From the NCBI RefSeq assembly GCF_900496995.4, contig NW_024470398.1, positions 62,001 to 126,000 of the forward strand: 64,000 bases of DNA, given 5' to 3'. The notes below the pieces were generated by a model that saw only the letters and a program-made list of their open reading frames with translations, made no database searches and was not told where the DNA came from. Positions 34,410 to 43,213 of this stretch are shown here, piece after piece (the first letter of the stretch is position 1; every line of letters begins with the position of its first letter). The translations under genes were made by a program, and so were the position numbers. Origin of the DNA: Aquila chrysaetos chrysaetos. Its lineage: Eukaryota; Chordata; Aves; Accipitriformes; Accipitridae.

Positions 34410-34920
34410 CTGTCTCCCTACTGACTGGTAGAGGGTGGCCAATGGCCTGTGGGGTGGCTACAGCGATGGTCGCAGAGGTAAACCCTGCTGGGCTGCTGCG
34501 TTATGGCAGCAGGACCTTGCTGCCTGGGTAGAGCCACATCATGTCGATGTCCAGGAGCCACGCCCCAGAGAACATCAACGCGAGGAGCAAGTAGACCAGG
34601 CGGCAAAAAATTGGAGTGGTTCAGGTAGACCCGGACTGGGAACGTTGTCGTGAGCTGTTCACAGCTCGGTGGGTGCGTGGGACATTGGGAGAGAGACAAC
34701 GTATGGGTGGGCTCGCGATGGAGTGGTGGCCCTGACCTGAGCACTGCAGCCATCGCGCAAGTCCTCCATTGCCGTGAACAATGCGCCGGCCTCAAGCGAG
34801 TGAAGCCTCTGTGGTCTAAGGGACAGTTGGCTGCGCTATCACGAGGGGGAGGCCGGCAGATTAATTATATCACACCGAGGCCAGCACCACACGCTTCCCA
34901 TAGTGGCAGTGACACCGGAG
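34410..34920 (+). pseudogene. Endogenous retrovirus pol remnant (RNase H to integrase), unit B
   Basis: The plus strand retains VANGLWGGYSDG, DLAAWVEPHHVDV and EEQVDQAAK (RNase H end), then DLSTAAIAQVLHCREQC and VKPLW (integrase zinc-binding region), across two frames. It is a dead fragment. The same stretch is inverted at 46930-47447 in unit C and split by an insertion in unit A. Confidence 0.65.
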
Positions 34921-34929
34921 GGAGAGTGC

Positions 34930-35050
34930 ATGGCTTTGGTACCCGAGACCCTGCAGGTGGGCCGGGTGGCTCCCCCACCCCCACACCCCAGCCAGCTCCT
35001 CTCCGGAGCAATTCTGCTTTATTTCACACAAACTTCTGGCCCAACAGGGG
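34930..35050 (-). other. Inverted copy of the TAP2 3' end, next to TAP1
   Basis: The minus strand carries a copy of the TAP2 poly(A) signal (TTTATT on plus at 35018-35023) and about 100 bases of its flank. It diverges from the real TAP2 locus at about 35040 (compare 46838). This marks the inner junction of the inverted repeat on the TAP1 side. Confidence 0.7.
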
Positions 35051-35191
35051 CAGAGTCTCCCTCCCCCCACCCCTGGCCACCCCATTGCTGCCCCTATCCC
35101 TGCACCCCCCGTGCCTGCAGCCCTTTCCACGCCCCACGCCCCGTCCGCAGCTCCGAGGTCCCCCAACACATCCTGGGTACAAACAGAAGGA

Positions 35192-35197
35192 TTTATT
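35192..35197 (-). terminator. TAP1: TAP1 poly(A) signal
   Basis: TTTATT on plus is AATAAA on minus, about 135 bases past the TAP1 stop. A second hexamer lies further on at 35018-35023 in the TAP2-like segment. Confidence 0.7.
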
Positions 35198-35330
35198 TCA
35201 ACCTCTGTGTCCTCTGGCCAGCTCTGCTGGTCAGCAGCCTTGCTAACACCCGGTGGCAGCCCGGTCACCGTCAGGCAGCAGGGATATGGCAGTGTGCCCA
35301 GCCTGGCACCCGTGCTCCCCGTCACAGCTG

Positions 35331-38300
35331 TCATGGTCGCTTGTCACAGCTTTCGGCGTCCCCATCCCTGTTCTCACTGTCCCTATCCTGGGTTGTGGTG
35401 TCCCCATCCATGCTCTTGGTGTCCCCATCCCATCTCTTAGTGTCCCCGTCCTGGCTCCCACTGTCCCCATCCCTGTCCCCAGTATCCCCATCCTGGCTCC
35501 CATGGTCCCCATCCCTTGGTGTCCCCATCCTGGCATCTGCTGTCCCCATCCCCAGCTCCTGCTGTCCGTCCCCCTCCTTCCCCGTGTCCCCGTCCCCCGC
35601 TGTCCCCATTTGTCCCCCGCCCTGCAGCAGGCACCAGTAGCGGCTGCCGGGGCGCAGGAGCTCCTTGGGGGACTCCAGCTCGTGCAGTCGTCCCCCCTCC
35701 AGCACGGCCACCCGCTGCGCCCGCATGGCCAGGGCCACCTGCCCTGTCACCAGCAGCACCGCGCGCCCGGCCCTTGCGGCTCCGAAGATCTCCTGCTCCA
35801 CCTGCGGCGGGTGGCATCGTCAGTGGGGACCCCCCGGGGGTGGGGACCCAGGGGACTTGGGGAGCGGGGACCCAGGGGACATGGGGAGTTGAGACCAAGG
35901 GGACATGGGGACCAAGGACCCAGGGGACATGGGGATCAGGGACCCGCAGGACGCTGGGATCGTGGACCCAGGTGACCCCCCCAGGACCAGGGGGCTGCTG
36001 GGAGAGAGACCCAGGGGACATGGGGACCAGGGACCCAGGGGACATGGGGATCAGGGACCAAGGGCACTCCAGGACTGGTGGCCAAGGGAACCCAGGTGCC
36101 AGGGACCTGGGGGACACCGGGACCAGGGACCCAGGGGCCGACGGAAAGAGGGGACCCAGGGGGACTCGCAGCGACCAGGGTGCTCCTGGACAGGGGGACT
36201 GAGGGGACACGGCTGTCACCTCCTACCTGCAGCTGGCTCTCGCTGTCCAGGGCACTGGTGGGCTCATCGAGGACGAGGACGACGGGGTCCCTCACCAGGG
36301 CGCGAGCGATGGCCACCGCCTGCCGCTGTCCCCCGGAGAGCTGCCCCCCCAGCTCGCCCACCTCTGCGCGAGACGGGGCTCAGGGTGGGGACACGGGGAC
36401 GTGGGGATGGCGACGGGGAAGGGGGACACAGCTCCTACCTGTGTCATAGCCCAGGGGCAGGCGGGTGATGAAGGTGTGGGCGCCCGCCCGGCGGGCTGCC
36501 CCCATCACCTCTGCCCGGCTCCAGCTCCCCGGTCCGTAGGCGATGTTGGCGTGGAGCGAGCGGGAGAAGAGCACCGGCTGCTGGGGGACGACGGCCACCT
36601 GCGGCGGAGGGGACGGCTGGGGACGCGGTGGGGACGTGGCAGGGGACGTGGCAGGGACATGGAGGGGACAGCAGGAGGACGCAGGAGGGATGCAGCGGTG
36701 ACATGGCAGGGACATTGTGGGGATGGCCAGGAACACTGCTGGGGACATGGCAGGGACGCCTGGGGACACAGTGGGGACACGGCGGGGGCACAGTGGGGGT
36801 GGCTGGGACACTGGTGGGAACATGGCAGGGACGGCTGGGGATGCACTGGGGACACGTCGGGGACAGCTGGGGATGTGGCGGGGACGTCTGGGGACACAGC
36901 AGAGATGCGTTGGGGACATGGTGGGGATGGCTGGGGACATGGCGAGGGACGTGGTGGGAGAAGTGGTTGGGACATGGTGGGGACGTGGTGTGGACACGGG
37001 AAGGATGTCTGGTGACACGGGGTGGTGGCGGGGCCACGGTGGGGACAGCTGGTGACATGGGGGGTGGCAGTGGGCCACCCATTGGGGAGAGCTTGGTGAC
37101 ATGGGGTGGCAGTGGGGACCCACTGGGGACAGCTGGTGAGACGGGGGGTGGTTGGGCAGGACCCATTGGAGATAGCTGGTGACACAGGGGGTGGCAGTGG
37201 CGACCCGCTGGGGACATCGTGTCACGGGGCGGTGGTGGCACCTGGCAGCGCTGGTGGGGGTGCCGGCAGGCAGGGAGGGGGTGACCGTCCAGCAGCACCC
37301 GCCCGGCCCCCGGCGGGCGCAGGCACAGGACCAGGGACACCAGGGTGCTCTTCCCTGCCCCCGGGGGGGCCACCACCGCCAGCACCTCCCCGGGCCGCAG
37401 CTCCAGGGACACGCCCTGGGGGAACGGACAGAGGTGACACCCCCCTGCCCCCTCCCCCAGCGTCCCCAGCCCTCCCCATGCCGTCCCCGCCATGTCCCCA
37501 CTCCCTCCCCACCACCTCTGCGTCCCCAAGCCATGTCCCCATGCCCTCCCCATGTCCCCCTGCCATGTCCCCACACCCTCCCCTCCTCGTCCACATCCCC
37601 ATGCCCTCCCCACTGTGTCACTGTGTCCCCCCGCCATGTCCCCACTCCCTCCCCACCACCTCTGGGTCCCCATGCCCTGTCCCAATGCCCTCCCCACTGT
37701 GTCCCCACACTCTCCCCACCACATCCCCATGCCCTCCCCACCGTGTCCACCTGCCACGTCCCCACCATGTCCCCGCACCCTCCCCACCTTCTCCATGTCC
37801 CCATGCCCTCCCCACCGCGTCCCCCCATCGAGTCCCCGTGTCCCCCGCCCTGTCCCCGTGCCCACCTTGAGGATGGGCTCTTGGTGCTCGGGGTAGGAGA
37901 ACCAGACGTCCTCAAGCTGGAGGTGGCCCCGCACGATATTGGGTTCCGGCTCCTTCGTGGGTGCCACCTGCTCCTCCTGGTCCAGGAACTCAAAGATCTT
38001 CTCTGAGGAGCCCATGGCCTTGGTCATGTTGGGGTAGTAGTGGAGCAGGACCTGAGGACACAGAGGGGACATGGCTGGGAGAGCATGGGGACATGGGGAA
38101 CAAGCATGGGGACATGGCCGGGAGGGTGTGGGGACACAGAGGACAGGGATGGGGATGAGTCCAGGAGGATGTGGGGACATGGGGAATGGGCATGTGGACA
38201 CTGCTGGGAGGGTGTGGGGACGGGGAGGACACAGGGACTTGGTGGGACCAGCGTGGGGACGTGGCAGAGAGGATACGGGGACACAGCAGAGGACACAGGG

Positions 38301-40877
38301 ATGTGGTGGGGAGGGCATGGGGACATGGGTCGCCATGGGGACACACTGGGACTGGCACGGGGACACATTGGGGAGGGTGCAGGGACATGGGGAATGGGCT
38401 TGGGGACACAGTGGGGAGGACGTTGGGGACTTGGCATCCCCATGGGCTTACCTCCAAGGCCTCGGCGAACTGCATCTGGTAGATGAGAAAGGTGACAAGG
38501 TCCCCGGTGGTGATGGTCCCCGTGGCCACCAGCTGTGCCCCGTAGCAGAGAAGTCCCAACTTCAGGGCCAGCGCCGAGAACTGGGGACATGGCAGGGAGG
38601 TCACCGTTGGGGACACTGCCGGGGGGTGTCCCCATCACCCTCCTCACCGCAGCCACCTCTCCGCAGGGACACCGAGGTCCCAGCCTTGCTCTGTCACCTC
38701 CCCTGTGCCATCACGTTCCCTCCATGTCCCAGATATGTCATATCCCCCACGTCACCAAGCCCCTGTGCCCCACAGCCCCTGCGCTGTCATGCCCTTGTCC
38801 TGATCTCCCCACATCATGTCCCCTAACCCTGTGCCACCGTGTCCCCACGTCCCCTAACCATCACACCATCATGTCCCTTAGCCACATACCACTGCATCCA
38901 CGTGCCCTGTCCCCGTGCCACCATGTCCCCTTGTCCTCCATCCCTGTGCCAGTATGTCCCCCAGCCCCATGCCACCATGTTCCCATGTCCCATCACCCCC
39001 ATGCCATCACATCTCCTATCCCCATGCCACCACATCCCCATGTCCCCTGTCCCCAAGCCACCCATCCCCATGCCACCACATCCCCATGTCCCACTGCCCC
39101 CATGGCATCAACTCCCCCAGCCCCTGTGCCACCCCATCCCCCACATCCCCCAGCCCCGTGCCACCCCGTCCCCATGTCCTGCAGCCCCATGCCACTGTGT
39201 CCCCATGTCCCCCAGCCCTGTGCCATTATGTCCCCCAGCCCCATGCCACCACATCCCCATGCCCCACTGCTCCCACACCATCACTTCCCCCAGCCCCTGT
39301 GCCACCGTGTCCCATGTCCCCATACCCCGCTGGCCCAGACGGTGGCCGCGTAGATGGCCGCCCCTTTCCTCTCCAGCCGATAGACGTGACGCCGGCGCTG
39401 GTGGTACCGCTCGGCCGCCCCGGCCTCATGAGCGAAGCTGCGGACGGTGGCCATGGCCTGGAAAGTCTCCACTGCCACCTTGGTGGCCCCCGCCAGCCCC
39501 TCCTGGACCTGCCGTGACAACCCCTGGGGACAGCGGTGTCACCTCAGGGCCTGCGGGCGCAAAGGAGGGGGGACAGGGGGAGCGGGGAGGGGAGGGCGAG
39601 GACAGGGAGGGGAGAGTGGGCACATGGAGGGGACAAGGGGTGCAGCGAGGGGACGGGGGCACATGGAGGGGACAGTGGGCATGGGGAGGTGACAAGGGGC
39701 GCAGCGAGGGGACAGGGGGCACAGGGAGAGGGTGGTGGGCAGGTGGAGGGGACAGCAGGCACATGGAGGTGACAGTGGGTGCACGAAGGGGACAGTGAAC
39801 ACATGGAGGGGACAAGGGACCCATATTATGTGTCCTCCCCCCGGTACCTGCTCGATCTTGCCGATGCCCCGGGGCAGCAGTAGGAGGACGGGCAGTGACA
39901 GGAGGGTGACAAAGGCCAGGCGGGGTGACAACCATGCCATGGTGACCAGGAGACAAACGCCCCGTGCCAGGTACCACAGCAAGATGTTGAGCACCCTGGC
40001 CACCGCCGCGTGGGTGGCCTCCACGTCCCCCGTCACCCGCGCCGTCACTGCCCCAGTCCCCATCGCCTGCAGGGAGGTGACATCCCATCGCAGGACGGCG
40101 GCGAAGACACGCCGTTGGAGACGTCCCAACACCCGGCTCAACGTCCCCGTGTACGTGACGTCGCAGGCGAATTCGGTGGCAGCGCTGTGGTGGTGGCACC
40201 AGAGTGACTTACAGTGGGGACATGCGTGTCACCCATCACCCCGTGTGACATTCCCAGTGTCACCGTCCTACCTGCTGAGCCCCAGCACGGCCATGGACCA
40301 GGCGGCTGCCACCTCATCCTCGCTGGCCACCCAGTCGGTGACGTGCCCCATGAAGTAAGGGACGGCCACCTCCCCTGCCAGGGCGGAGGAGGGATGGACA
40401 TGGCGTTAGGGTGATGCCCCCCCCCCCCAGGCCTGTGTCACCCCCCCCCAGGGTGATGGGGACCCCACAGTGTGACCTCAAGGGGCTGGGGATGCACCCA
40501 CCTGCCCTCCCCCATCCCACTGGGTGCTGCCCACCCAAACTGGGTGCTGCCCCCCCCCAAAGCTCAGAGCATCCTCCACTGGGTGCTGGACCCCCCCCCC
40601 AAGCTCGTTGCTGCCCCCCTCAAAGCTGGGTGCTGCTCCCCCCCCCGCCATAGCTCACAGCATCCCCCCCACTGGGTGCTGCCCCCCCCAAAACTGGGTG
40701 CTGCCCACCTATAGCTCAGCATCCCCCCCAAAGCTGGGTGCTGCCCCCCCAAACTGGGTGCTGCCCCCCCCCTCCGGTACCGAGGACCGAGGCCGTCATC
40801 AGCGCTGCCACCACCGCGCAGCGCCGGCGCTCGGGGCTCAGCAGGGTCAGGAGCTGCTGGGTTGGGGTCACCCCCAT
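35331..40877 (-). CDS. TAP1: TAP1 peptide-transporter subunit, 10 exons, complete
   Basis: Exons (minus): 40877-40781, 40374-40272, 40184-39848, 39523-39326, 38580-38452, 38051-37866, 37415-37242, 36598-36439, 36363-36227, 35801-35331. The total is 1992 nt, 663 aa. With TAP2 it forms the ATP-driven ER importer of cytosolic peptides for class I. The start [10 protein letters not shown] is fixed by an in-frame TGA 9 nt upstream, so the protein begins at the core transmembrane domain and has no TMD0. The core TMD spans about residues 20-320 and the NBD about 350-570. Motifs: Walker [11 protein letters not shown] (first Gly replaced by Ala), Q-loop VVPQQP, signature LSGGQ, Walker [13 protein letters not shown] with catalytic Glu, and switch position Gly (LLVTGQ) in place of His. 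After YWCLLQ an unusual Gly/Asp-rich tail of about 90 residues follows before the stop. Confidence 0.95.
36600..37240. repeat. TAP1: Minisatellite in a TAP1 intron
   Basis: Repeats of 'ggggacatggtggggacg' and 'gctggggacacagtgggg' variants fill the intron. Related tandem words occupy the other TAP1 introns at 37440-37865, 38055-38450, 38585-39325, 39535-39845 and 40395-40780. Confidence 0.8.
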
Positions 40878-41059
40878 CGCTGCTCAGGTTTGGTCCCGGT
40901 GTCACCCAGTCTGCTCCGGTTCTGCTCCGGTCCGGTCCCGGTTCTGCTCTGGTTCGGTCCTGGTGTCACCCGGTGTGCCCCCGGTCCTGCTCCTGGTGTG
41001 CCGCGCTCCAGTCCTGGCGGACTCCTGGTGCCGGTGTCCCTGCTCTGGTTCTGCTCCCG

Positions 41060-41795
41060 GGTCTCTTCTCCCTGGTCCCAGTCCTGGTCTCGGTCCTGGT
41101 CTCGGTCCCGGTCTCGGTCCTGGACCCGGTCCCGGTCCCGGTCTCGGTCTCGGTCTCTGTCCCGATCCCTGTCTCAGTCTCAGTCCCGGTCTCGGTCTCA
41201 GTCCCGGTCTCTGTCCCGATCCCGGTCTCGGTCCCGGTCCCGGTCCCGATCCCGGTCTCAGTCCCGGTCCCGGTCCCGGTCCCGGTCTCTGTCCCGATCC
41301 CGGTCTCGTCCCGGTTCTCTGTCCCGGTCCCGGTCTCTGTCCCGGTCCCGGTCCCGGTCTCGGTCTCAGTCCCGGTCCCGGTCTCAGTCCCGGTCCCGGT
41401 CTCTGTCCCGATCCCGGTCTCGGTCTCAGTCCCGGTCCCGGTCTCTGTCCCGATCCAGGTCTCGGTCTCAGTCCCGGTCCCGGTCCCGGTCTCGGTCTCA
41501 GTCCCGGTCCCGGTCTCTGTCCCGGTCCTGGTCCCGGTCTCTGTCCCGATCCCGGTCTCGGTCTCAGTCCCGGTCCCGGTCCCGGTCTCAGTCCCGGTCC
41601 CGGTCTCTGTCCCGGTCCCGGTCTCGGTCTCAGTCCCGGTCCCGGTCTCTGTCCCGATCCCGGTCTCGGTCTCAGTCCCGGTCCCGGTCCCGGTCCCGGT
41701 CCCGGTCTCGGTCTCAGTCCCGGTCCCGGTCTCTGTCCCGGTCCCGGTCCCGGTCTCGGTCTCAGTCCCGGTCCCGGTCCCGGTCCCGGTCTCTC
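41060..41795. repeat. 6- to 18-bp minisatellite upstream of TAP1
   Basis: About 730 bases composed almost only of 'cccggt', 'ctcggt', 'ctcagt', 'ctctgt' and 'cccgat' hexamers on the plus strand. Open frames of over 450 codons across it (Arg-Ser, Pro-Gly or Val-Pro repeats depending on frame) are artefacts of the periodicity. It lies between the TAP1 start codon and the shared promoter, so it is TAP1 leader or first-intron DNA. Confidence 0.92.
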
Positions 41796-41818
41796 CCGGC
41801 AGCCGCCGCCGTTTCTCG

Positions 41819-41830
41819 GAAAGCGAAACC
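41819..41830 (+). promoter_or_regulatory. Interferon-stimulated response element (ISRE), TAP1 side
   Basis: GAAAGCGAAACC matches the ISRE consensus GAAANNGAAACY exactly. It lies about 940 bases upstream of the TAP1 start and just outside the minisatellite. Confidence 0.7.
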
Positions 41831-42092
41831 CGAGCGGGGGCGGGACCGGCGGCGGCTGCGCATGGCACCGGGGGGGGGGCACCGGGAACCGTCTGGGGGG
41901 GGCACTGGGAAGGGGGGGGGCACCGGCAGGGGGGTCCGGACACCGGGGGTCGGGGGGGGGGCACGGGGAATCGCCGGGGGGCACCGGGGCACGGTCGGGG
42001 GGGGGGTGTGTCCCCCTCCCCCATGTCCCTGCCCGTGGGGGTCCCTGGCGGATGGGGAGGGGGGCAGGGAGGGGCAAAAGCCAGGCGGGCGG

Positions 42093-42135
42093 CGCTGATT
42101 GGCCGAGTCCGTGGCGTCATCAGTTGCCGGGCTGA
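42093..42135. promoter_or_regulatory. X-box-like and CCAAT/Y-box-like elements between TAP1 and TAP2
   Basis: CTGATTGGCC at 42095-42104 is a perfect MHC Y-box core on the plus strand. 42111-42132 on the minus strand reads gcccggcaactgatgacgcc, closely matching the X1-X2 box of MHC promoters. The boxes are closer than usual and in opposite senses, so cooperative RFX/CREB/NF-Y binding is possible but not certain. Confidence 0.6.
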
Positions 42136-42216
42136 TCGAGCTGAAACAGTTTGCCGCTGGGCGAGGCAGGGGGCGTGGTCGGGGGCGGGGAAGAGGGCGG
42201 AGGGGGGCGGGGCCAC

Positions 42217-42228
42217 GAAAGTGAAACC
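42217..42228 (+). promoter_or_regulatory. Interferon-stimulated response element (ISRE), TAP2 side
   Basis: GAAAGTGAAACC matches GAAANNGAAACY exactly and sits beside GC boxes (ggggcggggcc), about 1 kb before the TAP2 start codon and just before the tandem-repeat leader. Confidence 0.75.
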
Positions 42229-42254
42229 TAAAGGCAGAGCGGCGGTACCGTGCT

Positions 42255-43205
42255 GGGAGCTACTGGGGGCCTGGACTGGGAGCGCTGGGTGAGCCCCAGG
42301 GTGCCGGGTGGGGTCCGGGAGAGCTGAGGGGGCTGGACTGGGAGCACTGGTGTTGACTGGTGAGCACCTCAGGGTGCTGGTCAGGGTCTTGGGGATCCAG
42401 GGTGGGACTGGGGGGGGCTGGACTGGGAGCACTGGTGTTGACTGGTGAGTACCCTAGGGTGCTGGGCAGGGTCTTGGGGATCCAGGCTGGGACTGGGGGG
42501 CTGGACTGGGAGCACTGGTGTTATTGACTGGTGAGCACCCCAGGGTGCTGGGCAGGGTCTTGGGGATCCAGGCTTGGACTGGGGGGCTGGACTGGGAGCA
42601 CTGGTGTTATTGACTGGTGAGCACCCCAGGGTGCTGGGCAGGGTCTTGGGGATCCAGGGTGGGACTGGGGGGGCTGGACTGGGAGCACTGGTGTTGACTG
42701 GTGAGCACCCCAGGGTGCTGGGCAGGGTCTTGGGGATCCAGGCTGGGACTGGGGGGCTGGACTGGGAGCACTGGTGTTATTGACTGGTGAGCACCCCAGG
42801 GTGCTGGGCAGGGTCTTGGGGATCCAGGCTTGGCTTGGACTGGGGGGCTGGACTGGGAGCACTGGTGTTTATTGACTGGTGAGCACCCCAGGGTGCTGGG
42901 CAGGGTCTTGGGGATCCAGGCTGGGACTGGGGGGCTGGACTGGGAGCACTGGTGTTATTGACTGGTGAGCACCCCAGGGTGCTGGGCAGGGTCTTGGGGA
43001 TCCAGGCTGGGACTGGGGGGCTGGACTGGGAGCACTGGTGTTATTGACTGGTGAGCACCCCAGGGTGCTGGGCAGGGTCTTGGGGATCCAGGCTGGGACT
43101 GGGGGGCTGGACTGGGAGCACTGGTGTTGACTGGTGAATTCCCTAGGGTGCTGAGCACCATCCAAGGAAGCTGCACTGGGAGCACTGGTCTTTACTGGTA
43201 AGCAC
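42255..43205 (+). repeat. About 100-bp tandem repeat between the TAP promoter and TAP2 start
   Basis: Nine to ten units of 'ggctggactgggagcactgg' followed by 'tgttattgactggtgagcac' and 'cccagggtgctgggcagggt'. Each unit carries the splice-donor-like actggtgagc. The final, degenerate unit runs into the TAP2 ATG. The array may be a multiplied first-exon/donor segment of TAP2. Confidence 0.88.
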
Positions 43206-43213
43206 CCCCAGCC

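Noticed and set aside
36380-38366. Minus frames of 537 and 640 codons
   Set aside because: These are TAP1 exons plus read-through of repetitive introns; the splice sites define the real exons.
40524-42432. Open frames of 390-525 codons on both strands (Arg-Ser, Pro-Gly, Val-Pro and Gly-Thr repeats)
   Set aside because: They are produced by the hexamer minisatellite, which is open in nearly all frames; there is no domain, and they overlap TAP1 exon 1 in other frames.
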